64,000 nucleotides of DNA from an uncultured Prevotellaceae bacterium (GTDB taxonomy: Bacteria > Bacteroidota > Bacteroidia > Bacteroidales > Bacteroidaceae). Below the pieces are notes generated by a model, which saw nothing but the letters and a program-made list of their open reading frames with translations, searched no databases and was not told the origin of the DNA. The DNA is taken from positions 1 through 64,000 of the forward strand of contig CALFJG010000047.1 in NCBI GenBank assembly GCA_937877625.1, given 5' to 3'. Positions 55,406 to 63,766 of the stretch are shown here, in pieces; the stretch's first letter is position 1, and each line of letters opens with the position of its first letter. The translations under genes and the position numbers were made by a program.

Positions 55406-56185
55406 TCAGTTTGTCGGTTTTTGCTGCGCTGCTGCGCCGGCGGCTTTTACTTTTTTGAGGAAATCGCTCGCGAAGATAAAGTCGGAGAGTCGTTGGTTGG
55501 TGCTACCGAGTACTTCGTCTTTCGTGCCTTCCCATTCTTTCTCGCCGGCGTGTAGGTAGAGGATATGATCGCCGATGCCCAGGACGGAATTCATGTCGTG
55601 GGTGTTCATAATGGTGGTTGTTCCGGTTTCCTTGGTGATGCTGTAGATAAGTTCGTCAATCACGAGCGATGTCTTGGGGTCGAGGCCGCTATTTGGTTCG
55701 TCGCAGAAGAGATAGCGTGGTTTCAATGCTATGGCGCGTGCTATGGCCACACGTTTTTGCATGCCGCCACTGATTTCGCCGGGGTACTTATCAATGGCAT
55801 CCGTGAGGCCGACGCGGTCTAAGCAATACGCTGCTCGGCGGCGGCGTTCCTTATATGACTTGTCGGAAAACATATCTAAGGGGAACATCACGTTTTCCAA
55901 TACGCTCAGGGAGTCGAAGAGTGCCGCGCTCTGGAATATCATCCCCATCTCTCGGCGCAAGAGTGTGCGTTCGCGTTTGCTCATTGTGCAGAAGTCGCGA
56001 CCGTCGTAAAGCACCCTGCCACTTGTGGGGGTGAAGAGCCCAACGATGCATTTTATCAACACGGTTTTCCCCGAGCCGCTACGCCCAATGATAAGGTTGC
56101 ACTTGCCGCTGTCGAACTGGCTATTGATGTTATGCAGCACGCTTTTGTCGTCAAACTGCTTGGAAAGGTCTTGTAGAGCAATCAT
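55406..56185 (-). CDS. mlaF: ABC transporter ATPase, MlaF type
   Basis: This 259-aa ATPase has Walker A (GRSGSGKTVL), ABC signature (EISGGMQKRVAIARA), Walker B (YLFCDEPNSGLDP) and switch His (NTHDMNSV). The PNSGLDP stretch and the extended C-terminus fit MlaF, which moves phospholipids between membranes with MlaE. Its start overlaps mlaE by 4 bp. No mlaD follows; the second 21-bp array does. Confidence 0.92.
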   Translation of the reverse strand: MIALQDLSKQFDDKSVLHNINSQFDSGKCNLIIGRSGSGKTVLIKCIVGLFTPTSGRVLYDGRDFCTMSKRERTLLRREMGMIFQSAALFDSLSVLENVMFPLDMFSDKSYKERRRRAAYCLDRVGLTDAIDKYPGEISGGMQKRVAIARAIALKPRYLFCDEPNSGLDPKTSLVIDELIYSITKETGTTTIMNTHDMNSVLGIGDHILYLHAGEKEWEGTKDEVLGSTNQRLSDFIFASDFLKKVKAAGAAAQQKPTN

Positions 56186-56928
56186 GAGAGCAAAGAAGTG
56201 AGGAAGAGGTCGGAAAAAAGTATCAGCATAGAACTGCTCACTACGGCATTGGTGGAAGCCTTGCCCACCTCCACCGAACCGCCTTCGACGGTGTAGCCGA
56301 AGAAGGCGGAAACGCTGCTGATGATAAAGGCAAAGAAGAGGCTCTTTATCACACCCATCCAGAAGAACCACTGTGTGAAATCGTGTTGAAGGCCGGCGGT
56401 GAGGTCGGTAGGTGTAATGATGTGTGCCACGTATGCCGTGGCATAAGCCCCGACGAAGCCGCTCACCGTGCTGAAGATTACCAGAAGCGGTATCATTGTC
56501 ACAAGCCCGGCTATCTTTGGCAGGATTAGGTACGAGGCGGAATTGACACCCATAATCTCTAAGGCATCGATTTGCTGGCTGGTGCGCATTGTGCCTAACT
56601 CCGAGGCGATGTTTGAACCCACCTTGCCCGAGAGTATCAAACACATAATGCTGCTGCTAAATTCCAGAAGCATTATCTCACGCGTGACGTAACCACTAAC
56701 CCAGAGCGGCATCCAAGCGCTTTGTATGTTTAATTTGATTTGTATGCAGATTACCGCGCCGATGAAAAACGAAATCAGAAGCACGATGCCGATAGAGTCA
56801 ACGCCGAGTGCAGCCATTTCTTGCAGATATGAGCGCAGAAACATACGCCACCGCTCGGGGCGTGAGAACGTGCGTCCCATCAGTTGCAGGTAGCGGCCTA
56901 AGGTGCGAAGAAAGGTGAGGATAAACAT
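56182..56928 (-). CDS. mlaE: ABC transporter permease, MlaE type
   Basis: This 248-aa inner-membrane permease has the family pattern: an N-terminal amphipathic segment, LLISFFIGAVICIQIKLNIQ, ASELGTMRTSQQIDALEIMGVNS (the conserved EIMG motif, shared with plant TGD1 proteins) and three late helices. It overlaps mlaF (ATGA), so the pair is translationally coupled. Confidence 0.92.
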   Translation of the reverse strand: MFILTFLRTLGRYLQLMGRTFSRPERWRMFLRSYLQEMAALGVDSIGIVLLISFFIGAVICIQIKLNIQSAWMPLWVSGYVTREIMLLEFSSSIMCLILSGKVGSNIASELGTMRTSQQIDALEIMGVNSASYLILPKIAGLVTMIPLLVIFSTVSGFVGAYATAYVAHIITPTDLTAGLQHDFTQWFFWMGVIKSLFFAFIISSVSAFFGYTVEGGSVEVGKASTNAVVSSSMLILFSDLFLTSLLS

Positions 56929-57118
56929 ATTTGCTTGAATAACGGAGTGTGCTGTTGAATTGCTGTGCGTGCTGTTGTATTTAGCTAACGGTGTTTAGTT
57001 AACGTGTCGGACGCGGCGTAAAAGCCGTGCTTGCGGCGCAACAGCCTATTAGCCCGTGGTAACAAGAAATAGGCATTGCCTCTGTTCTTGCTTAAAGCCT
57101 GCAAGGGCTAAACCGCTG
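56929..57118 (-). other. Intergenic region with imperfect repeats, mla leader
   Basis: This stretch, transcribed from the mla promoter at 57119, holds two GTGCTGTTG repeats and a G/C-rich section with GCCTATT paired to AATAGGC (about 57045-57075). No frame or known RNA is recognised. Confidence 0.4.
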
Positions 57119-57126
57119 CAAAGATA
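57119..57126 (-). promoter_or_regulatory. -7 box for mlaE-mlaF
   Basis: The minus strand reads TATCTTTG, about 190 bp before the mlaE start, which implies a long leader. Confidence 0.45.
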
Positions 57127-57305
57127 TATCCAAAAATACACTCCCCGACGCAAAACGTGAAAGTTTTCAAACCGTGCCAATTACCGCTTAACGGCGAGAG
57201 GCTCTTGTTGGACGAATTGCAACGCTCGGAAAATAAAAAACGTGTTGTCGGCCTCGCTGCGGCGAAAACGTGGGGTGTTTTCTTGGTGTTCCCTTTGTCT
57301 TGCAC

Positions 57306-57313
57306 TACTTTTG
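57306..57313 (+). promoter_or_regulatory. -7 box immediately upstream of the tsaC-type gene
   Basis: TACTTTTG ends 6 bases before the ATG at 57320, so transcription would begin at or near the start codon. Confidence 0.5.
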
Positions 57314-57319
57314 CAGTCT

Positions 57320-57952
57320 ATGAAAAGCCACACAGCAGGTAAACGAGAGCCGATTTGTGGTGTTGATAAGCGAAGGGCGTTGCCTCCGGAGTGGTTAGAC
57401 GACATTCGCGAGGCGGTGCGTGTGATGCGTGCCGGCGGATTGGTGTTGATGCCTACCGACACGATATGGGGTTTGGCGTGCGACGCTACGAATGCCGCCG
57501 CTGTGGAGCGTGTGTTTGCCGCCAAGCGTAGGAGCGATGCCAAAGCACTTATCACACTGGTGGACAAGCCGGCGATGGTGAGCCGCTACGTACGCACCGT
57601 GCCCGATGCCGCGTGGGACTTGATGGACGTGGCCGATAAGCCACTCACGCTCGTTTACGATGATGCGCAAGGGTTGGCGGCGGGTGTCGTGGCCAACGAC
57701 GGCAGTGTGGCTATCCGGGTGACGCAAGAGCCTTTCAGCCGCGCACTGTGCCAACGTATGGGGCGTGCCATAGTTTCCACCTCGGCCAACATAAGCGGCC
57801 AAACAACACCGCGCCGTTTTGCTGACATCAGCACTGAAATAAAAACGGTGGCCGACTATGTGTGTCGCTCGCGACGTGAAGAAACAGCCCCCAAAGCCCC
57901 TTCGGGCATTATTAAGATAGGACGTGGCGGCGAGGTGAAGATTATACGTTAG
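57320..57952 (+). CDS. Threonylcarbamoyl-AMP synthase, YrdC/Sua5 family
   Basis: The protein is 210 aa from the ATG at 57320. It makes threonylcarbamoyl-AMP for the t6A37 modification of tRNA. Family segments are GGLVLMPTDTIWGLACDA, RVFAAKRRSDAKALITLVD, KPLTLVYDD, VAIRV and STSANISGQ. It is the short YrdC/TsaC form, without the Sua5 C-terminal domain. The Met at 57320 is favoured because the -7 box precedes it and because the next Met would cut into the fold. Confidence 0.9.
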   Translation: MKSHTAGKREPICGVDKRRALPPEWLDDIREAVRVMRAGGLVLMPTDTIWGLACDATNAAAVERVFAAKRRSDAKALITLVDKPAMVSRYVRTVPDAAWDLMDVADKPLTLVYDDAQGLAAGVVANDGSVAIRVTQEPFSRALCQRMGRAIVSTSANISGQTTPRRFADISTEIKTVADYVCRSRREETAPKAPSGIIKIGRGGEVKIIR

Positions 57953-57983
57953 CCTCGGCGCAGACAGGAGTAAAACTTATCCA

Positions 57984-59750
57984 GTGATTGCAAAAATAAA
58001 AGTCATCCCGGCCTGGTGTGCTACCCACTTGAGTGAGCGGCAGTACCTGGTGCTTCAAGCCTTTATCGTAGGTGTGTTGGCCGCCATTGCTGCCACGGCG
58101 ATGAAGTGGCTCATCGAAACCATCTCCCACGCTCTGACGGGAGGGCTTGATATCACCGTGAGCAACTGGCGCTATCTTGTCTATCCCGTCATAGGTATTG
58201 CACTTAGCGCACTCTTTATCCGCTTCATCGTGCGCGACGACATTAGCCACGGTGTCACCAAGATACTCTACGCCATATCGCGCCGACAGGGACATATCAA
58301 GGCGCACAATATGTGGTCGAGTGTCGTGGCTTCGGCACTGACCATCGGTTTCGGCGGTTCGGTGGGTGCCGAGTCGCCGATAGCCCTCACGGGCTCGGCC
58401 ATAGGCAGCGATGTGGGGCGACGCTTCGGTATGGACCACCGTACCACGATGATACTCATCGGCTGCGGTGCCTCGGCTGCCGTGGCGGCCATCTTCAAAG
58501 CCCCGATAGCCGGCCTGGTCTTTACGCTTGAGGTATTGATGGTGGACCTGACAATGGCTTCGCTGCTGCCCCTGCTCGTGGCGAGCATCACCGCTACGTG
58601 CGTCACGTATGGCATTGGCGGCGGCGACGCGATGTTCCATTTCCAAACGTCGCTCTCCTTTGAGGTGAAAGACGTGTTGTCCGTGGGGCTGCTCGGCGTG
58701 TGTTGCGGTTTGTTGTCGCTCTATTTCACCCGCACGATGAGCCGCTTTGAGCAGTTCTTTAGCCGCCTACCGGGTATGTGGACGCGAATACTGACGGGCG
58801 GGGCCATTCTGGCAGGGCTTATCTTTCTCTTTCCCTCGCTCTACGGCGAGGGCTATAACACCGTGGAACTACTACTGAACGGACGGGCGCAGGAAGTGCT
58901 CAACAACTCGCTCTTCTACGGACGCTCTGAGTGGCTCATTCCTTATCTTGGGCTTATCCTTGTGGTGAAGGTGTTTGCTGCCACGGCCACCAACGGCGGA
59001 GGCGGGTGCGGCGGTACGTTTGCGCCGTCGCTTTTCTTGGGATGTATTGGCGGCTTTGTGTTCTCCACGCTCTGGAACAGTTATTTCCCCTCGCTCCAAG
59101 CCCCCGAGACGATTTTTGCCTTGCTGGGGATGGCCGGTGTGATGAGCGGTGTGTTCCACGCTCCCTTGACGGGTGTGTTTCTTATAGCCGAACTCACGGG
59201 CGGCTACGGACTCTTTATGCCACTGCTCATTGTGAGCGTAGCGAGTTACCTGACTATCGTGGCCTTTGAGCCGCACAGCATTTATGCGCAACGCTTAGCC
59301 CGTCGCGGCGAGTTGCTCACCCATCATAAGGACAACGCCATCTTGACGCTTATGACGCTCGATGCAGTGATAGACAAGCGTCAGCCGCGACTAACGCCCG
59401 ATATGTCGATGGCCAAGATGGTGCAGGTGATTTCGAGAGGCACGGAGTATATGTTCCCCGTGGTTGATGTGGGGGGTGCACTCATTGGCGTGGTAAACAT
59501 CAACAACCTGCGCCACTTGATGTATCGCACCGAGTTGTATAGGCAATACACCGTCGAGCAGTTGATGGAGAAGCCCGCGCAAGTGCTTCGTACAAACGAT
59601 GCTATGCGCCTTGTGATGGACACGTTCGACGACACCAACGCCACAAAACTCCCCGTACTCGACGAGGAGGGACGTTTCGTCGGCTTCGTTTCCAAAAACA
59701 CACTCTACGCCTCTTATCGACAGATTATGCGCGACTTTTCCGAGGAATAG
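57984..59750 (+). CDS. ClC chloride channel/transporter with CBS pair
   Basis: This 588-aa protein has a ClC membrane domain (about 20-430). The gating glutamate lies in GSVGAESPIALTG (a GxxGxExP form), and FGMDHRTTMILIGCGASAAVAAIFKAPIAG follows. A C-terminal CBS pair (about 450-585; MSMAKMVQVISRGTEYMFPVVD and LMEKPAQVLRTNDAMRLVMDTFDDTNATKLPVLD) may sense nucleotides. It begins 31 bp after tsaC, likely co-transcribed. Confidence 0.92.
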   Translation: MIAKIKVIPAWCATHLSERQYLVLQAFIVGVLAAIAATAMKWLIETISHALTGGLDITVSNWRYLVYPVIGIALSALFIRFIVRDDISHGVTKILYAISRRQGHIKAHNMWSSVVASALTIGFGGSVGAESPIALTGSAIGSDVGRRFGMDHRTTMILIGCGASAAVAAIFKAPIAGLVFTLEVLMVDLTMASLLPLLVASITATCVTYGIGGGDAMFHFQTSLSFEVKDVLSVGLLGVCCGLLSLYFTRTMSRFEQFFSRLPGMWTRILTGGAILAGLIFLFPSLYGEGYNTVELLLNGRAQEVLNNSLFYGRSEWLIPYLGLILVVKVFAATATNGGGGCGGTFAPSLFLGCIGGFVFSTLWNSYFPSLQAPETIFALLGMAGVMSGVFHAPLTGVFLIAELTGGYGLFMPLLIVSVASYLTIVAFEPHSIYAQRLARRGELLTHHKDNAILTLMTLDAVIDKRQPRLTPDMSMAKMVQVISRGTEYMFPVVDVGGALIGVVNINNLRHLMYRTELYRQYTVEQLMEKPAQVLRTNDAMRLVMDTFDDTNATKLPVLDEEGRFVGFVSKNTLYASYRQIMRDFSEE

Positions 59751-59759
59751 GCTTCACGA

Positions 59760-59779
59760 CGAATTAATAGAACAGACCT
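59760..59779 (+). repeat. Right-end remnant of the AGGTGGGTTCTATT element
   Basis: CGAATTAATAGAACAGACCT matches the right end of the 4076-4262 element (CGAATTAATAGAACCCACCT) at 18 of 20 bases. Confidence 0.5.
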
Positions 59780-59797
59780 TAAACCAAAAGAAACACA

Positions 59798-60736
59798 ATG
59801 AGAATAGTTTTTATGGGTACGCCCGACTTTGCCGTGGCTTCGCTTCGTGCTTTGGTAGAGGCCGGTGCCAACGTGGTGGCTGTGGTGACGATGCCCGACA
59901 AACCAATGGGACGCCATCAGGACACGCTCCAACCCAGTGCCGTGAAACGTTATGCCTTGGCGGTAGGCTTGCCCGTGCTACAACCCGCCAATCTCAAAGA
60001 CGAGGTATTTATTGAGGAGTTGAGAGCCTTGCAGCCCGATTTAGGTGTGGTGGTGGCTTTCCGTATGCTGCCCGAAGCGGTGTGGAGCCTGCCACGTCTT
60101 GGCACGTTCAACCTCCACGCCTCGTTGCTCCCGCAGTATCGCGGTGCTGCACCTATCAACTGGGCAATTATCAACGGCGAGAGGCAGACGGGCGTGACAA
60201 CGTTCTTCCTTAAACACGCTATAGATACCGGCAACATTATCTTTCAGCGCACCACACCAATCACCGATGCCGACACCGCCGAGACGCTTCACGACCGGTT
60301 GATGGCGATGGGAGCGGAGCTGGTGGTGGAGACCGCCAGAGCCATAGCCCACGGCACGCCAGCCGTCACGCCGCAGCGCGATGATGTCCCCCTGCATGCC
60401 GCACCGAAGATTTTCAAAGACACGTGCCGTATCGATTGGCACACATCGGGGCGTGAGGTATTTAACTTTGTGCGCGGCCTATCGCCTTATCCCGCAGCAT
60501 GGACAACACTGGTGACAGGCGAGAAACGCACGGAGCTGAAGATTTTTTCCACTAAGTTCGAGCCCGCAGCGCACGGCAGGGCTATAGGTAGCATCGACAC
60601 CGAGCAAGGGATGCGCGTAGCGGTGAGCGATGGCTTTGTCAGTGTCGGCGAGCTGCAGCCTGCGGGTCGCCGACGTATGGCCGCCGCCGATTATCTTCGC
60701 GGACTAAGAACGGAGGGCGTACTAATGATGGAATAA
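59798..60736 (+). CDS. fmt: Methionyl-tRNA formyltransferase
   Basis: This 312-aa enzyme formylates initiator tRNA. It has RIVFMGTPDFAVASLRAL at the start, the catalytic-site segment NLHASLLPQYRGAAPINWAI, THHG-like recognition replaced by TGVTTFFLKHAIDTG, and a C-terminal OB-like domain. Length is normal. It begins 47 bp after the ClC gene, with an element remnant in the gap. Confidence 0.95.
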   Translation: MRIVFMGTPDFAVASLRALVEAGANVVAVVTMPDKPMGRHQDTLQPSAVKRYALAVGLPVLQPANLKDEVFIEELRALQPDLGVVVAFRMLPEAVWSLPRLGTFNLHASLLPQYRGAAPINWAIINGERQTGVTTFFLKHAIDTGNIIFQRTTPITDADTAETLHDRLMAMGAELVVETARAIAHGTPAVTPQRDDVPLHAAPKIFKDTCRIDWHTSGREVFNFVRGLSPYPAAWTTLVTGEKRTELKIFSTKFEPAAHGRAIGSIDTEQGMRVAVSDGFVSVGELQPAGRRRMAAADYLRGLRTEGVLMME

Positions 60737-60762
60737 CATAGCACAACACACACAATAGGCAA

Positions 60763-61845
60763 ATGAAAAAGATAGCACTAATCACAGGTATCACCGGGCA
60801 GGACGGCTCTTTCTTAGCAGAGTTCCTGCTTGATAAAAACTACGAAGTTCACGGTATCTTGCGCCGCAGCTCCTCGTTCAACACCGCGCGTATTGAACAC
60901 CTCTATCTTGACGAGTGGGTGCGCGATATGCGCAAAGCACGTCTTATCAACCTGCACTGGGGCGATATGACCGATAGCTCATCGCTCGTACGTATCATAC
61001 GCGAGGTGAAACCCACTGAGATTTACAACCTGGCGGCACAGAGCCACGTAAAAGTGTCGTTCGACGTACCCGAGTACACCGCCGATGCCGATGCGCTGGG
61101 CGTGCTTCGCCTGTTAGAGGCCGTGCGCATCTGCGGGATGGACAAGACGTGTCGTATCTATCAGGCCAGCACGAGTGAACTCTTCGGACAGGTGCAAGAG
61201 GTGCCGCAGAAAGAGACTACACCGTTCTATCCGCGCTCGCCCTATGGCGTAGCAAAGCAATATGGTTACTGGATAGTAAAGAATTACCGCGAGAGTTACG
61301 GTATGTACTGTGTGAACGGCATACTGTTCAATCACGAGAGCGAGCGCCGTGGCGAAACGTTTGTGACACGAAAAATCACACTCGCCGCCGCACGCATCGC
61401 ACAGGGCTTCCAGGACAAGCTCTACCTCGGCAATCTCAACGCTCTGCGTGACTGGGGCTATGCGCGCGACTATGTGGAGTGTATGTGGTTGATGCTTCAG
61501 CAGGACGTCCCCGAGGACTATGTGATAGCCACAGGCGAGTACCACACCGTGCGCGACTTTTGTCTGCTGGCCTTCAGAGAGGCCGGCATCTCCCTGCGTT
61601 TTGAGGGCGAGGGGCTGGAAGAGAAAGGCATTGACGAGGCCACGGGAAAGGTAGTTGTGGAGGTGGACCCGAAGTATTTCCGCCCGAGCGAGGTGGAGCA
61701 GTTGCTCGGCGACCCTACAAAAGCCCGCACACGCCTCGGATGGAACCCACACAAAACGAGTTTTGAAGAACTCGTACGCATTATGGTGGCGCACGATATG
61801 CGTTTCGTTCGCAAACTCTATTATCGGGCAAAAGAAGAGATATGA
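60763..61845 (+). CDS. gmd: GDP-mannose 4,6-dehydratase
   Basis: This 360-aa SDR enzyme makes GDP-4-keto-6-deoxymannose. It has the glycine motif [16 protein letters not shown], the [15 protein letters not shown] segment of [16 protein letters not shown], the catalytic YGVAK and the [18 protein letters not shown] tail typical of the family. It is 26 bp after fmt and 4 bp before the fucose synthase gene. Confidence 0.96.
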   Translation: MKKIALITGITGQDGSFLAEFLLDKNYEVHGILRRSSSFNTARIEHLYLDEWVRDMRKARLINLHWGDMTDSSSLVRIIREVKPTEIYNLAAQSHVKVSFDVPEYTADADALGVLRLLEAVRICGMDKTCRIYQASTSELFGQVQEVPQKETTPFYPRSPYGVAKQYGYWIVKNYRESYGMYCVNGILFNHESERRGETFVTRKITLAAARIAQGFQDKLYLGNLNALRDWGYARDYVECMWLMLQQDVPEDYVIATGEYHTVRDFCLLAFREAGISLRFEGEGLEEKGIDEATGKVVVEVDPKYFRPSEVEQLLGDPTKARTRLGWNPHKTSFEELVRIMVAHDMRFVRKLYYRAKEEI

Positions 61846-61849
61846 TGCT

Positions 61850-62932
61850 ATGCTGACGAAAACGAGTAAGATCTATGTGGCAGGCCACCGCGGACTGGTG
61901 GGCTCGGCAATATGGAACAACCTTTTGCAACGCGGCTATACCAATCTTATAGGACGAACGCACGAAGAGTTGGATCTCTTGGACGGCGAGGCGGTGCGAC
62001 GGTTTTTCAACGAAGAGCAACCCGATGCCGTGGTACTCGCGGCGGCACACGTAGGGGGTATTATGGCTAATTTGAAGTATCGTGCCGACTTTATCTATCA
62101 GAACCTGCAGATACAACAAAACGTCATCGGCGAGAGCTTTCGCCACGATGTGAGCAAACTGCTTTTCCTCGGCAGCACGTGTATCTATCCGCGAGAAGCC
62201 CCACAGCCGATGCGCGAAGAGGCGTTGCTCACGTCGCCGTTGGAATACACCAACGAACCCTACGCTATTGCCAAAATTGCAGGGCTGAAGATGTGCGAGA
62301 GTTTTTCTCTGCAGTATGGCTGTAATTACATCGCTGTGATGCCAACGAACCTCTACGGGCCGCGCGACAATTTCCACTTGGAGCGTAGCCACGTGCTGCC
62401 TGCAATGCTACGCAAAATATATCTGGCTCATCTTCTTCAGAAAAATGACTGGACAGCCGTGCGACAGGACCTCAACAAACGTTCCGTCGAAAGTATAGAC
62501 GGCAATGCCACGGAGCAAGAAATTCTTGACGTACTATATAAATACGGAGTAACACCTGACCACGTCACCCTCTGGGGTACGGGTACACCGCTGCGCGAGT
62601 TCCTTTGGAGCGAAGAGATGGCCGATGCGAGCGTTCACGTGCTTCTCAATGTGGATTTCAAAGACACTTATCCCGTTGGTGCCACCGAGGTGCGCAACTG
62701 CCATATCAACGTAGGCACGGGCGTGGAACACACCATTCGTCAGACCGCCGAGATGGTGAGGAATACCATAGGTTTTGAGGGAGAGATTTGCTGGGATGCC
62801 ACTAAGCCCGATGGTACGCCGCGAAAGCTTACCGATGTTTCCAAACTCCACCGCCTCGGCTGGCATCATCGCATAGAACTTCAGGAAGGAATAAAAAGGC
62901 TCTATGCCTGGTACTTGGAGCACGAGGCTTAA
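61850..62932 (+). CDS. fcl: GDP-L-fucose synthase
   Basis: The protein is 360 aa from the ATG at 61850; the frame is open far upstream only because it runs inside gmd. It has the Rossmann motif AGHRGLVGSAI, AAHVGGIMANLKYRADF, the STCIYP stretch and the active YAIAK. Residues of the C-terminal binding region are present (GTGTPLREFLWSEEMADA, PDGTPRKLTDVSKL). A middle insertion makes it longer than the E. coli enzyme, as in other Bacteroidota. With gmd it makes GDP-L-fucose, used by Bacteroidales for surface glycans. Confidence 0.95.
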   Translation: MLTKTSKIYVAGHRGLVGSAIWNNLLQRGYTNLIGRTHEELDLLDGEAVRRFFNEEQPDAVVLAAAHVGGIMANLKYRADFIYQNLQIQQNVIGESFRHDVSKLLFLGSTCIYPREAPQPMREEALLTSPLEYTNEPYAIAKIAGLKMCESFSLQYGCNYIAVMPTNLYGPRDNFHLERSHVLPAMLRKIYLAHLLQKNDWTAVRQDLNKRSVESIDGNATEQEILDVLYKYGVTPDHVTLWGTGTPLREFLWSEEMADASVHVLLNVDFKDTYPVGATEVRNCHINVGTGVEHTIRQTAEMVRNTIGFEGEICWDATKPDGTPRKLTDVSKLHRLGWHHRIELQEGIKRLYAWYLEHEA

Positions 62933-62962
62933 GGCGGGGGCGATATCAACTATTATTGCACG

Positions 62963-62977
62963 TTTTAGCGGACAGCA
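62963..62977 (+). repeat. Half-copy of the TTTTAGCGGACAGCA repeat
   Basis: TTTTAGCGGACAGCA is identical to one arm of the hairpin at 54056-54113. It is flanked by short inverted TATTGC/GCAATA and follows the fucose synthase gene. Confidence 0.5.
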
Positions 62978-63138
62978 ATAGTTTTGGAAGCTCTTTCCTC
63001 GTGTAGGTTTGACTTTAAGTCTGTTGAAGCGACGCGCGGGTGCTACACCTCAAGGCAACAGAGGCAAAGAAACCCCAGAGAGGTAAAAAGCAGTCAGCCG
63101 GAGAAAGAGCATAAGTCCTAATTCATAGCACGCCTCCT
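62978..63138. other. Intergenic region with no recognised gene or RNA
   Basis: About 160 bp after the fucose gene with purine-rich runs and no open frame of note. I looked for a riboswitch or stable RNA and recognised none. Confidence 0.4.
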
Positions 63139-63318
63139 TTAATAAGAAAATTCCCCGGCCTCGCTCTTAATAAAGAGTGAGCGCGCGCCGTTGTCTATGT
63201 GGCCAATTACTTGGCTGTCAATGCCGTAGTGTTGGCTGATTGCTATTACTTGTTCTGCGGCTTCGGCTCGTCGATCTTTGACATACTGAGACAAACGGAT
63301 ATATTTTTCTGAGGAATT
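63139..63318 (-). pseudogene. C-terminal fragment of phosphoribosylformylglycinamidine cyclo-ligase (purM)
   Basis: The minus strand from about 63318 encodes some 59 residues ending at the stop 63139-63141. Segments VIAISQHYGIDSQVIGHID and LFIKSEAGEFSY match the C-terminal end of Bacteroidota PurM. An in-frame stop lies just upstream and no N-terminal three quarters is present. It appears to be a broken end left by recombination, next to the toxin-antitoxin genes. Confidence 0.65.
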
Positions 63319-63343
63319 CTGCGATTATTTCGCGGGAAAGTTG

Positions 63344-63351
63344 TAACTTCG
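63344..63351 (+). promoter_or_regulatory. Possible -7 box for the toxin-antitoxin pair
   Basis: TAACTTCG is one base from TAnnTTTG, about 175 bp upstream of the antitoxin. An inverted repeat CGAGTCT/AGACTCG (63366-63408) lies between and could be an operator. Confidence 0.3.
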
Positions 63352-63525
63352 CATACGGAAACGTGCGAGTCTGCTTACGATGGCTACGCCGACCTCTGTC
63401 GAGACTCGACCATCCAAGCGCGCTTGATAGTGCTCACTGCTCCATCAGTTCGGCCATTGATGCAAGCATTATGGCACTCGCTTAATCGCAGACTTGTCAC
63501 CGTAAAATCAAAAATAACGAAGAAG

Positions 63526-63762
63526 ATGGAAGCAAGGACTACAATATATCCACAGGAAGGACAACTGCTGGTAAACGTCAGCGATATGTCAATGATGAAG
63601 GACATCAAGAAAGCCATAAGCATGCTTAAGGGAGTAGCAGGCGTTGCACTGCCACGCCGTAAACGTATCTCTGCATACGAGCGTTCTCTGAAAGAACTTG
63701 AAGAAGGGCGCGTTTACGAGGCAAAGGATGTGGACGACCTTTTCAAGCAATGTTTAGAATAG
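63526..63762 (+). CDS. Antitoxin of a RelE/YafQ-type system
   Basis: The protein is 78 aa from the ATG at 63526, which follows AGAAG and opens MEARTTIYPQEGQLLVNV. It is charged and helical near the end (YERSLKELEEGRVYEAKDVDDLF), like small Bacteroidota antitoxins that fold onto YafQ toxins. It is 4 bp upstream of the toxin gene. The upstream frame extension (63424-63525) is not conserved-looking. Confidence 0.7.
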   Translation: MEARTTIYPQEGQLLVNVSDMSMMKDIKKAISMLKGVAGVALPRRKRISAYERSLKELEEGRVYEAKDVDDLFKQCLE

Positions 63763-63766
63763 AGCT

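Noticed and set aside
62978..63138. Riboswitch or stable RNA
   Set aside because: No conserved motif I can name was seen.
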